Position numbers and translations under genes: made by a program. From DASUGM01 sp036274055 (GTDB lineage: Bacteria > Acidobacteriota > Vicinamibacteria > Vicinamibacterales > SCN-69-37), in assembly GCA_036274055.1 (NCBI GenBank), contig DASUGM010000196.1, forward strand, positions 1 to 17,177: a stretch of 17,177 nt of DNA, written 5' to 3'. Under the pieces are notes generated by a model. It was given only the letters and a program-made list of their open reading frames with translations, was not told the origin of the DNA and did not search any database. The first letter of the stretch is position 1. Each line of letters begins with the position of its first letter. Of the stretch, positions 10,206-17,177 are shown one piece after another.

Positions 10206-12881
10206 CTACTTCCCGTGCGACACCACGAACAGCGCCGAGATCCGTTTCGAGAAACCGAACGCGTACTGCCGGCCATCCGGCGACATCGTCGACAGGCCCA
10301 GGCTCAGGAATCCGGTAGCGTCGGCGGGAATGATGGTCTTGAACGGCGTTTTCCGCCCGGTCGCGAAGTCGACGATCTCGATGACGACCGGTACGTCATT
10401 GCTCGTCTGCACGTACGGCGATCGGCCATCCGGCGCCCAGCCGACGACCCGGACGGATGATCCACTGAGCCCCGCGATCGGCACCGGCGAGCCGCCATCG
10501 ATCGGGTACCACTGCCAGGCGCCGGTCTTATCCTGCGCAAGCACCAGCCGTCCGTCTGGCGAGATCGGCAACGAGCCGGCCGGGAACACACCTTCCGGCA
10601 GCAGCGGCACGGGCAGGCCGTCGGGCAGCGCCTGCCGATACGCGCGCGGCGGCTTGTCCTTCTCATTGCCCACCACAAGTATGGTTTTGCTGTCCGGGAA
10701 CCAGGCGAGAGGCGAAGCCCTTTCAAGCGACCCCGCTTTCACGTGAACCGGGTTGCCGGCGCCCATCGGATACACGACGATCTGCGGCGGCGTGAAGATC
10801 TGGGCCAGCGCCCACTGGCCATCGGGCGAGAGCCCGGCGGTGTTGCCTTCCCCTAACCGAACGATCGGAGATCGGTCGGTTTTCCGCCACACCACGCCGT
10901 AGTTCCCGCCGGCTGTGCCGTCGCTGAACAGCAGCTTCGATCCATCCTGCGACAACGACGGAACCCAGCTCTGATGCAGCCAGGACAGATCCCGATCGGC
11001 CGTGTCGTTCGCCAGACGGGCGCCGACACCCAGGCGGATGTCGTCGCGCGTCACCAGCCACCGGCCATCGCGCGCCACATCATGAATGGTGAAATCGGCG
11101 GGGCCGGTCACCGCGGACATCGAGACACCGGGCCGAGCCAGGCTGGCCGACCGGATCTGGTAGCTCAGATCGCCCGCGTCCTTCTCCATATCGTTCGTGC
11201 GATCGTTCGCGGCGAACAGGACCGACGTCCCATCTGATGTCCACGCCAGGCCTTCCTCGCCCCAGAACTCGCCCGCGACTGTCGTCACCTTCCCTGCGTT
11301 GTCGACGACGCGGACCCAGCCGCGATCGTCGAACTTCAACTGGTGATCCATGAACGCGACGCGGGTGCCGTCCGGAGACACGCGAGGGTCGCTGATGTAC
11401 CCGGTGGAGCTGTAGAGCTTCTTCCCGATCGGATACTCGAGCTCGTCGACGCCGTTGTTCGTGCGGACGATCGCCATGTCCGATCCATCCGGATTCCAGT
11501 CGGCTTCGCGGACGTCGGACATCCACGGCCGGGGATTTCCTTCAATCGACATGCGCGACAACGTTCCTTTGTACAGGCGCTGACCGATGAAATGCGCATC
11601 GGTCAAAATCGCAAGCTCGCCCTTCGATGAAATCGAGAGCAAGTGGGAGCGCGGCGGCCCGAATGGCCGCGGTTCCAGCACGCCGGCGCGCACCTCATAG
11701 AGTTGAGTCGCGTTGCCCGAGTCGGCGCCGCTATAGACGATGCTCTGCCCGTCGGGCATGAACCGGGCCGTGACGATCATCTGCGCGCCGAACGTCTTCT
11801 GCGTGTAGTGAACGGGGCCGATCGCCGCGGGCCTCGACATGCGATCGATGCCGACGGCCGCGACGGCCGTCGCGACGATGACCGCGGCAAGAACGAGACC
11901 GGTGGCCCGCCGACGCGACGCGGCGGGCGCCGGCGCACTCGCCGGCACCGCGCCGCTGCCGGCGCTGCTGATTGCGGCGGTGCCCGATCCCGAGAGCGCG
12001 CCCAGCGCGAAGGCGACGTCGCGCGCGGTCTGGAAGCGTTCAGCCGGGTTCTTCTCGAGGCAGTGCCTGATGATCCGGTCGAGCGCCGGGGAGATATCGG
12101 CGCGGGAACCTGAAAGCTCCGGTGGATCTTCCTTGAGGATCGCGGTGATCGTGTCCGCCGAGGTGTCGCGCTGAAACGCGCGCTGGCCGGAGATCATTTC
12201 GTAGAGCACCGCGCCAAAGGCAAACAGGTCGGCGCGCGCGTCGATGGTCTGACCGCGGACCTGTTCGGGCGCCATGTAGCCGACGGTGCCCATCACCGTG
12301 CCTGGATCGGTCATCGCCGCGACCGTTTCCGTCGCGCCCGATCCGGAGTCCGGGCCGGCGGCGGGCCGCGCAAGGCCGAAGTCGAGGATCTTGACCTGGC
12401 CGTCGGCGAGCAGAAACAGGTTCTCAGGCTTGAGGTCGCGATGGATCAGATTCTTGTCGTGCGCGGCGCCGAGGCCGCGCGCGATCTGGATCGCGATCTC
12501 GGTGGCCTTGCGCACCGGCAGCGGTCCGGACTTGAGCCGGTCGCGCAGCGTCTCGCCGTGCAGGAGCTCCATCACCGCGAACGACACGCCCTCGTGCACA
12601 CCGACGTCGTGAATCGCGAGGATGTTGGGATGCGACAGCGCCGCCACCGCTCTGGCTTCGCGCTCGAAGCGCGCGCGCCGCTCGACCCTCGACGTAGCTC
12701 GGGCCGACCCTGAGCCTGCCGAAGGGTCGGGATCGGCGGCGACGCTGTCGGGCAGCACTTTGATCGCGACGTCGCGGTCGAGGCGGGTATCGCGGGCGCG
12801 ATACACCTCGCCCATGCCGCCGGAGCCGATCGGCCCGGAGATCACGTACGCGCCTAAGCGGGTGCCCGGAGTCAGCGGCAT
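10206..12881 (-). CDS. Transmembrane Ser/Thr protein kinase with PD40/TolB-like repeats
   Basis: An 891-aa protein. The Hanks-type kinase domain (about 10-290) has every catalytic motif: GSGGMGEVY (19-27), VAIK with Lys41, HRDLKPEN (147-154), DFG (167-169) and APE (204-206). An Ala/Pro/Ser-rich linker leads to one membrane helix (about 327-345). The remaining 540 residues contain repeated SPDG/NPDG motifs (for example RVSPDGTRVAFMD) of a beta-propeller-like sensor, probably outside the membrane. The start MPLTPGTRLG is the usual opening of this family. Between beta3 and helix C (about residues 53-67) there is a 15-16 residue Ser/Ala/Gly-rich insertion encoded by a repeat element. The gene follows the other kinase after 18 nt and is presumably co-transcribed with it and the sigma factor. 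The ligand and targets are unknown. Confidence 0.92.
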   Translation of the reverse strand: MPLTPGTRLGAYVISGPIGSGGMGEVYRARDTRLDRDVAIKVLPDSVAADPDPSAGSGSARATSRVERRARFEREARAVAALSHPNILAIHDVGVHEGVSFAVMELLHGETLRDRLKSGPLPVRKATEIAIQIARGLGAAHDKNLIHRDLKPENLFLLADGQVKILDFGLARPAAGPDSGSGATETVAAMTDPGTVMGTVGYMAPEQVRGQTIDARADLFAFGAVLYEMISGQRAFQRDTSADTITAILKEDPPELSGSRADISPALDRIIRHCLEKNPAERFQTARDVAFALGALSGSGTAAISSAGSGAVPASAPAPAASRRRATGLVLAAVIVATAVAAVGIDRMSRPAAIGPVHYTQKTFGAQMIVTARFMPDGQSIVYSGADSGNATQLYEVRAGVLEPRPFGPPRSHLLSISSKGELAILTDAHFIGQRLYKGTLSRMSIEGNPRPWMSDVREADWNPDGSDMAIVRTNNGVDELEYPIGKKLYSSTGYISDPRVSPDGTRVAFMDHQLKFDDRGWVRVVDNAGKVTTVAGEFWGEEGLAWTSDGTSVLFAANDRTNDMEKDAGDLSYQIRSASLARPGVSMSAVTGPADFTIHDVARDGRWLVTRDDIRLGVGARLANDTADRDLSWLHQSWVPSLSQDGSKLLFSDGTAGGNYGVVWRKTDRSPIVRLGEGNTAGLSPDGQWALAQIFTPPQIVVYPMGAGNPVHVKAGSLERASPLAWFPDSKTILVVGNEKDKPPRAYRQALPDGLPVPLLPEGVFPAGSLPISPDGRLVLAQDKTGAWQWYPIDGGSPVPIAGLSGSSVRVVGWAPDGRSPYVQTSNDVPVVIEIVDFATGRKTPFKTIIPADATGFLSLGLSTMSPDGRQYAFGFSKRISALFVVSHGK
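12681..12728. repeat. Inverted pair of REP-like palindromes inside the kinase gene
   Basis: Unit 1 is CCCTCGACGTAGCTCGGG (12686-12703). Unit 2 (12706-12728) begins GACCCTGAGCC and ends GCCGAAGGGTC, with 6-bp perfect arms. The reverse complement of unit 2 reads CCCTTCGGCAGGCTCAGGG, clearly related to unit 1, so the two units form an inverted pair like a BIME. The CCCTTCG...CTCAGGG core resembles short palindromic repeats scattered through many bacterial genomes. The block is about 48 nt, a multiple of three, and is translated as DPSAGSGSARATSRVE (kinase residues 52-67), where related kinases usually run straight from AADPD into RRARFERE. The repeat is seen directly; its mobility is inferred. 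Confidence 0.65.
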
Positions 12882-12882
12882 G

Positions 12883-12900
12883 GCGGCTAAGTGTAGCCGC
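12883..12900 (-). other. Perfect hairpin in the gap between the two kinase genes
   Basis: GCGGCTA (12883-12889) and TAGCCGC (12894-12900) form a perfect 7-bp stem with a 4-nt loop. It fills the 18-nt gap between the upstream kinase stop and the downstream kinase ATG, and its base touches the stop codon. There is no T-run, so it is not a standard terminator. There is also no Shine-Dalgarno sequence in the gap, so the hairpin could affect re-initiation on the second kinase or mRNA processing. Function is inferred only from position. Confidence 0.35.
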
Positions 12901-15770
12901 TACTTGATCAAATGCCGCCAGCCCATCACAACGCCGACGTTGGCCGGCGGCGCACCCGGCGGCTCGGCCAGAAAGTACACGTAGCGCCCGTCATGCGAAA
13001 CGTCGTAGATCGTGCCCCAGTGCCGCTCGCCCAGGGGAGGCACGCCCAGCTTCGTCGCGTCGCCGAACAGCAGCCCGCCGTCGGCGGCGGGCCGGACCGC
13101 CGAAACGAACACGCGGCCGTCGGCGCCGGTGAAAAACAACTCCCTGCCATCGTGTCTCCACACGGGTTGATCGCCACCTTTGGTGACGACGACTCGGCGC
13201 GCGGGACCGGTGAGACTGCGCACCGACACCTCGGGGCGGCCGGCTTCTTCGGAGACGTACGCGAGCCATTTGCCGTCCGGCGAGATCCGGGCGTCCCGTT
13301 CGACGAACGGCTCGGACAGCAGCGGATGCGCCGCTTCGCCGGACGCGAGCGGCAACGTCCAGAGATCGCGGCCGCGCACCGTGAGGATCAGGAACTGGCC
13401 ATCGGGTGACCAGTCATTCGGATCGCACGGCGACTCGGGACAGGCGACCGTCTTCTTCACGCCGCTGCCATCGGCCGCGGCAAACGCAATCGTCGGGCGA
13501 TCGAGCGTGCCGGACCGGTACGCCACCTCGGTCCCGTCAGGCGACCAGATCGGCATCACGTCGTGCTGGCTCGAGGTCGTCAGCCGGAGCGTGGTCCCGC
13601 GCTCGAGATCGTCCACCCAGATGTCGGGATTCGATCGGATGAAGTCGACACGGCAGCGCGCGAGAAAGCGTCCATCCGGTGACAGCCGCGGAAACCCGCC
13701 GAGCTGATTCTCCGTCTCGAGGATCAGGTTCGAACCGTCACGATCGACGCGGCCGAGCCTGAAGCCAAATGGAATGGCGCTCGCGCCAAACGCCAGCATC
13801 TCGCTCGACGCGTTGAGTAACGCGGGGTGATGCGGTGTGTCTACCGCCGCCGGCACGGCGATCGATCGGGTGTCGCCAGTCACGACCAGCCGGACCACGT
13901 CGAAGGAACGAACTTCCACACCACCGCTGCCGGCCGAAAGCAGAAACCCCTCCGACGCTGAAACGCCGGGGACGTAAATCGCGCCGACGTCGGAGGGGAA
14001 CAGCAGCCGTCCGACCGCGGGCGGTCCGTCGATGGTGCCGATAAAGACGCCACGCCGATCGTCGCGAGGCGAGACGGACTGGTAGAGGAAGTGTCTGCCG
14101 TCCGGCAGAAACACCGGCCAGCGATGAGCAACGTCATCCTGGGCGACGTCGAGCACCGTCACGGGCGTGGTCGCGCCACCCTGGTCCGAGACGCGCGTGA
14201 TCGGCGAATCGTGGTACGTCGACTGGAACAGCATCACGCCGTTCGGGCCCCAGGTGCCGCCTTTGGCATCCGGCGCGTCTGCGATCTCGGTCACCGGCCC
14301 GCCCGCCGCGGCGATCTTCTTCAGCTTTCCGCGCGCGAAGAACCCGATCGACTTCCCGTCCGGCGACCAGAATGGTTGTCGCGCGCCAGCCGTCCCCGCC
14401 AGGAGTGTTGCCTCATCCGCCGACAGGGCGCGCACGAAGAGCTGCGGCGTCTTGTCGGCACCGTAGGCGGCCCAGACAACACGACGGCCATCGGGTGACA
14501 CCGCCGGCGCGGACCATAGGCCAGCCGCGGCCGTGGGCAGCGCCCAGTTGAATCGGGCGAGATCGACGGCGGCGTCGCCGCGTGATCGGCGGCCGGTGCC
14601 CCATGCGGCCAGCAGCAGAAGCGGCAGAGCAATCGCTGCCGCCCAGCGCCATGAACCCATGCTCGACCGCGGACGCGAGTTGGTTTGCGAATCAACTGGC
14701 GGCGCGACTCGCACCCGATCGGCCGTGCCCTGCTCGAGCGCCCAGACCAGATCGGCCGCGGTCTGAAACCGGTTCGCCGGAGATTTCTGGAGCAGCCGTG
14801 TCACGATCGCCTCGAGCGACGACGAGACATCGGCGCGATAGGTGGCGAGATCCGGCGCCGGCTCGTGAAGAATCGCGTGCAGGGTATCGACGGTGTTCTC
14901 GGCGGCAAACGCGCGCTGGCCGGTCAGCATCTCGAACAGGATCGATCCGAGGGCAAACAAATCCGCACGCCCATCCGCTTCTCCGCCCTGAATCTGCTCG
15001 GGCGCGAGGTACCCGGCGGTGCCGAGCAGGATGCCGGTCAGCGTCGAGCTGCCGGCCCGCCGGCGCGCGCCATCAGGCGCCAGCTTCGCGATCCCAAAGT
15101 CGAGCACCTTGGTCACGCCGGCACGGGTCAGAAAGATATTCTCCGGCTTGAGATCGCGATGCACGAGGCCGGCGGCGCTGGCGGCGATCAGGCCGCGCGC
15201 GATCTCGATGCCGATCCGCCGCGTCTCCGCCTCGCTGATCGGACCGCGATCGAGGGTCTGCCGCAGCGTTTCGCCGTCGAGTAGTTCCACCACCATGAAC
15301 GGCTGGCCATCGCGCATGCCGACGTCGAACACCTTGACCACGTTCGGATGATCGAGCGACGCGGTGATGCGCGCCTCGCGGAGAAACCGGTCGACCGCAT
15401 GCTCGTCGGGCCTGCCCGCGGTGGCCACCATCTTCAGCGCGATCTCGCGATCGAGACGCGTGTCGGTGGCGCGATAGACGATGCCCATGCCGCCGCGGGC
15501 GATCAGGCTGGTGATGCGATACGGCCCGACCAGCGTCCCTGGGGCAAACCCCGCGTCGTCGACGGCCATGCGCGCCGCGGTGATGACGAATGCCGGTGTT
15601 TCGAGGAAGCCGGTCAGCGATTCGGCCGCGGCGACGAGGGTGTCGGCCTCGGCGACGAGTTCCGGCGAGGCGGCGCCGAGATCGTCGCGCAACCGTTGAC
15701 GTGCCGACGGATCGGCCGCCAGCCAGGCGTTGTGCCAGTCCGACAACCGGTTCCAGCGATCGGTGCTCAC
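12900..15770 (-). CDS. Transmembrane Ser/Thr protein kinase, sigma-linked, with PD40 repeats
   Basis: A 956-aa protein. Residues 1-75 form the helical N-terminal domain found on kinases encoded next to TIGR02999 sigma factors (MSTDRWNRLSDWHNAWLAAD, with FLETPAF near 55-61). The kinase domain (about 81-345) is complete: ARGGMGIVY (91-99), IALK with Lys113, HRDLKPEN (204-211), DFG (224-226) and APE (256-258). One membrane helix (about 375-391, AAAIALPLLLLAAW) precedes a long propeller-like region with repeated SPDG motifs (APAVSPDGRRVVW, FWSPDGKSIGF, RLSPDGRFLA, ISPDGKWLAYV). GTG at 15770 lies only 3 nt after the sigma stop, so the two are coupled. Such kinases are thought to activate their partner ECF sigma by phosphorylation (shown for EcfP/PknS in Vibrio). 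That this pair works the same way is inference. Confidence 0.92.
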   Translation of the reverse strand: MSTDRWNRLSDWHNAWLAADPSARQRLRDDLGAASPELVAEADTLVAAAESLTGFLETPAFVITAARMAVDDAGFAPGTLVGPYRITSLIARGGMGIVYRATDTRLDREIALKMVATAGRPDEHAVDRFLREARITASLDHPNVVKVFDVGMRDGQPFMVVELLDGETLRQTLDRGPISEAETRRIGIEIARGLIAASAAGLVHRDLKPENIFLTRAGVTKVLDFGIAKLAPDGARRRAGSSTLTGILLGTAGYLAPEQIQGGEADGRADLFALGSILFEMLTGQRAFAAENTVDTLHAILHEPAPDLATYRADVSSSLEAIVTRLLQKSPANRFQTAADLVWALEQGTADRVRVAPPVDSQTNSRPRSSMGSWRWAAAIALPLLLLAAWGTGRRSRGDAAVDLARFNWALPTAAAGLWSAPAVSPDGRRVVWAAYGADKTPQLFVRALSADEATLLAGTAGARQPFWSPDGKSIGFFARGKLKKIAAAGGPVTEIADAPDAKGGTWGPNGVMLFQSTYHDSPITRVSDQGGATTPVTVLDVAQDDVAHRWPVFLPDGRHFLYQSVSPRDDRRGVFIGTIDGPPAVGRLLFPSDVGAIYVPGVSASEGFLLSAGSGGVEVRSFDVVRLVVTGDTRSIAVPAAVDTPHHPALLNASSEMLAFGASAIPFGFRLGRVDRDGSNLILETENQLGGFPRLSPDGRFLARCRVDFIRSNPDIWVDDLERGTTLRLTTSSQHDVMPIWSPDGTEVAYRSGTLDRPTIAFAAADGSGVKKTVACPESPCDPNDWSPDGQFLILTVRGRDLWTLPLASGEAAHPLLSEPFVERDARISPDGKWLAYVSEEAGRPEVSVRSLTGPARRVVVTKGGDQPVWRHDGRELFFTGADGRVFVSAVRPAADGGLLFGDATKLGVPPLGERHWGTIYDVSHDGRYVYFLAEPPGAPPANVGVVMGWRHLIK

Positions 15771-15773
15771 GCG

Positions 15774-16346
15774 TTAGCCCGGCTGCCGGTCCGAGAGGCG
15801 GTTGAACAGCCACGCCCTCGCGGTGTTCCAGTCGTTGATGACCGTCCGCGTCGATATGTCAAGGGCATCGGCCGTTTCCTCCACGCTGAACCCGCCGAAA
15901 AATCGCATTTCGACCACTTGCGCTGGTCTCGGATCGATCGCGGTCAGTTCGGTCAGCGCGTCTTCGAGCGCGAGCACGTCGAGGCTCGCATCGGGTGCCG
16001 GCAGATCCAGTCCGTCAAGCGTCACCGGCGGGATGTCGGCGCCGCGTTTCGCCGCACCTCGCGTCCGCGCCGCATCGACGAGGACGCGCCGCATCATCCC
16101 GGCGGTGACGCCGAAAAAGTGGGCGCGGTTCTTCCATTCGACGCGCTGCCAGCCCAGCAGGCGCAGGTACGACTCATTGATCAGCTCCGTCGGCTGCCAC
16201 TGGTGTGCCGCGCGTTCGCCGGCCAGCATCCGGCGCGCCATCTGCCGCAGCTCGTGATGGACGAGCGCAGCCAGGTCGGCGAGCGCGTCGGGGTCGCCTC
16301 TCCCCCACGCCTGCAGCAGCCCGGTGACGTCGTCAGCCTGCTCCAC
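15774..16346 (-). CDS. ECF-type sigma factor, TIGR02999 (Sigma70_ECF-like) family
   Basis: A 190-aa protein from the GTG at 16346 (VEQADDVTGLLQAWGRGDPD). It shows the family pattern: HHELRQMARRMLAGER, TELINESYLRLL, then NRAHFFGVTAGMMRRVLVDA in region 2, and PAQVVEMRFFGGFSVEETAD with STRTVINDWNTARAWL in region 4. The frame stays open upstream to an ATG at 16670, but that would add about 108 residues with no resemblance to the family and overlap the divergent lipoprotein gene. The GTG start gives the standard length of about 190. There is no anti-sigma gene nearby; instead a Ser/Thr kinase follows after 3 nt. This suggests activity is controlled by phosphorylation rather than by sequestration. 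Confidence 0.9.
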   Translation of the reverse strand: MEQADDVTGLLQAWGRGDPDALADLAALVHHELRQMARRMLAGERAAHQWQPTELINESYLRLLGWQRVEWKNRAHFFGVTAGMMRRVLVDAARTRGAAKRGADIPPVTLDGLDLPAPDASLDVLALEDALTELTAIDPRPAQVVEMRFFGGFSVEETADALDISTRTVINDWNTARAWLFNRLSDRQPG

Positions 16347-16369
16347 GCGAGGGAGTGTATCCCCGGCTG

Positions 16370-16404
16370 CACTTTCTACAGGCGGATTCCGCCTCTGGAA
16401 AGTG
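16370..16404. promoter_or_regulatory. Long dyad, candidate symmetric two-way promoter
   Basis: A 35-nt inverted repeat centred on 16387 has 15 of 17 positions complementary: outer arms CACTTTC (16370-16376) and GAAAGTG (16398-16404), inner arms AGGCGGA and TCCGCCT. Because of the symmetry, both strands carry a weak sigma-70-like promoter with 17-nt spacing. Plus strand: TTTCTA (16373-16378) and TGGAAA (16396-16401). Minus strand: TTTCCA (16401-16396) and TAGAAA (16378-16373). Each would give a leader of roughly 20-30 nt to the lipoprotein and the sigma gene. The alternatives are an operator or an RNA hairpin in the lipoprotein leader. Confidence 0.45.
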
Positions 16405-16424
16405 AACCCGTCAATCGCCAGTCT

Positions 16425-16429
16425 GGAGG
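16425..16429 (+). promoter_or_regulatory. Shine-Dalgarno site for the lipoprotein gene
   Basis: GGAGG lies 5 nt before the ATG at 16435. It decides the start of the lipoprotein against the longer open frame that begins at 16324. Confidence 0.7.
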
Positions 16430-16434
16430 CAGTC

Positions 16435-17001
16435 ATGAAGCCAGGATTCCGAGGCACTTCTGTGATCAGTGTCATCACGCTCGCCGGTCTCGCCGTTGCC
16501 TGCTCGGGCGGGCCGGGTGCCAGTTCACTGGCGGCGCCCACCGCGAGCACCGCGTCAGAGGTCTCGCACGGACTGGAACTCACCGCGGTCGCCGGCAGCG
16601 GCGGCGGCAGCGTCAACGTCAGCGCCAACGCACGCGGCGGTGAGTTCACCGTCAATACGCGGGATGCCATTCACGTCCACGGCGTAACGCCGAACACCGT
16701 GCTTTACGTGCGCGCGGCGGCCGACATCGGCTTGCCCGGCGGGCAGCAGACCGACGGCGTCTGTCAGCGTGCGGCCCTTGGCCAGTTCATGCCGCTGAAC
16801 GCGTTTCCCGGCGGCCCGGGCGCCACGATCGAGACCTCGGCCGGTGGCGCCGGCGCGACGCGCATCATCTTCGGGGTGACCAACCCGTTCATCTCCGACG
16901 GCGGCAGTCTCGATCTCGTCATCCGACTCGTGGACGCATTGCCACCGGCGATCCCGACGATCGATCTGCGAACCGCGTGCTTCACGCAGGAGGTCAAGTA
17001 G
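16435..17001 (+). CDS. Putative lipoprotein of unknown function
   Basis: A 188-aa protein starting MKPGFRGTSVISVITLAGLA, with a lipobox-like AVAC and Cys23 as the probable lipidation site. A Ser/Ala/Thr-rich linker (24-44) follows. The mature part is rich in Gly, Ala, Val and Thr with alternating hydrophobic residues (GGSVNVSANARGGEFTVN, HVHGVTPNTVLYVRAAAD), suggesting an all-beta fold. Cys110 and Cys182 could form one disulfide, and His80/His82 form an HxH. I do not recognise the family. The gene is divergent from the kinase-linked sigma factor and shares a symmetric regulatory dyad with it, so it may be a target or a sensor input of that system. A GGAGG site and the signal peptide fix the start at 16435. 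Confidence 0.75.
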   Translation: MKPGFRGTSVISVITLAGLAVACSGGPGASSLAAPTASTASEVSHGLELTAVAGSGGGSVNVSANARGGEFTVNTRDAIHVHGVTPNTVLYVRAAADIGLPGGQQTDGVCQRAALGQFMPLNAFPGGPGATIETSAGGAGATRIIFGVTNPFISDGGSLDLVIRLVDALPPAIPTIDLRTACFTQEVK

Positions 17002-17020
17002 GACGACGCTCGGTTGCAGA

Positions 17021-17143
17021 TCGACAGCACCGTGAAGGAGCGTGGAGGAATCTTGAGGATCGTGAAGGAACACTGGTCTTGCCAAACAAGCCGCTCCTCC
17101 ACGCTCCTCTAGATTCCTTCACGCTCCTTCATGTTGCTGTCGA
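17021..17143. repeat. Long near-perfect inverted repeat made of 10-nt units
   Basis: Arms 17021-17069 and 17095-17143 pair at 43 of 49 positions around a 25-nt loop; on the plus transcript two of the six mismatches would be G-U pairs. The outer ends are TCGACAGCA and TGCTGTCGA. Within the left arm four 10-nt units follow each other: CGTGAAGGAG, CGTGGAGGAA, TCTTGAGGAT, CGTGAAGGAA (17031-17070). The right arm carries the reverse complements of similar units. There is no T-run and no obvious target-site duplication. It may be a MITE-like or dispersed hairpin element, an mRNA 3'-end stabiliser for the lipoprotein transcript, or a two-way transcription barrier. Confidence 0.7.
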
Positions 17144-17177
17144 ATTATCGCTGTATGAGCCTGAGCGGCTTGAACTC

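Noticed and set aside
16397..16424. ECF-like promoter GGAAAGT-N17-GTCT before the lipoprotein gene
   Set aside because: Transcription would start after the GGAGG ribosome site that supports the gene start, so it cannot drive normal translation.
15348..16643. 431-codon plus-strand frame across the kinase, sigma and lipoprotein genes
   Set aside because: It overlaps three supported genes in other frames, and its translation is Arg/Gly-rich without motifs.
16347..16670. Upstream extension of the TIGR02999 sigma factor to an ATG at 16670
   Set aside because: It would overlap the lipoprotein gene on the other strand and add about 108 non-family residues; the GTG at 16346 gives the standard length.
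17021..17143. Calling the long hairpin a rho-independent terminator
   Set aside because: Neither side has a T-run, and the stem is far longer and more periodic than normal terminators.
17155..17177. ATG and short open frame at the right edge (MSLSGLN)
   Set aside because: Only seven codons and no ribosome-binding site; too little to call a gene.

Overview
The window is high-GC bacterial DNA, densely packed with protein-coding genes, and most likely comes from an Acidobacteriota genome (Vicinamibacteria-like). That taxon is an inference. It rests on the style of the two long Ser/Thr kinases (Hanks kinase, one membrane helix, then a beta-propeller-like C-terminal half), the TIGR02999-type sigma factor beside them, and the dispersed palindromic repeats. 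I see no rRNA, tRNA, CRISPR array, transposase or phage gene. No stretch longer than about 300 bases lacks a gene.

Left part, minus strand (1-2797), read right to left: an ECF sigma factor overlaps a small soluble zinc-finger anti-sigma factor by 4 nt (ATGA). After a 71-nt gap holding two overlapping dyads comes an SdpR-type ArsR repressor, overlapping by GTGA an SdpI-type membrane protein, which overlaps by TGATG a secreted alpha/beta hydrolase that runs off the left edge.

Centre, plus strand (2875-10202): divergent from the sigma factor are five genes in which every stop codon overlaps the next start by about 4 nt (or 1 nt). They encode a TolC-like outer membrane channel, a periplasmic adaptor lipoprotein, an HAE1-like RND pump, a 65-aa YgaP-like (DUF2892) membrane protein and a Tat-exported, Met-rich multicopper oxidase. 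The set reads as one unit that would pump a substrate across the envelope and oxidise something in the periplasm. Copper handling or phenolic/oxidative detoxification is the leading inference. The divergent ECF sigma/anti-sigma pair is the obvious candidate regulator.

Right part, minus strand (10206-16346), read right to left: a TIGR02999-type ECF sigma factor, then two transmembrane Ser/Thr kinases with PD40/TolB-like repeats. The distal kinase carries an in-frame insertion that encodes an inverted pair of REP-like palindromes inside its N-lobe. Divergent from this sigma factor is a small lipoprotein of unknown function (16435-17001). The 88-nt gap between them contains a long dyad that could be a symmetric two-way promoter. 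Downstream of the lipoprotein lies a 123-nt near-perfect inverted repeat built from 10-nt units.

Most genes belong to known families. The parts that look least described are the five-gene efflux/oxidase unit with its sigma/anti-sigma pair, the repeat translated within a kinase, the symmetric promoter candidate, and the 10-nt-periodic long hairpin.
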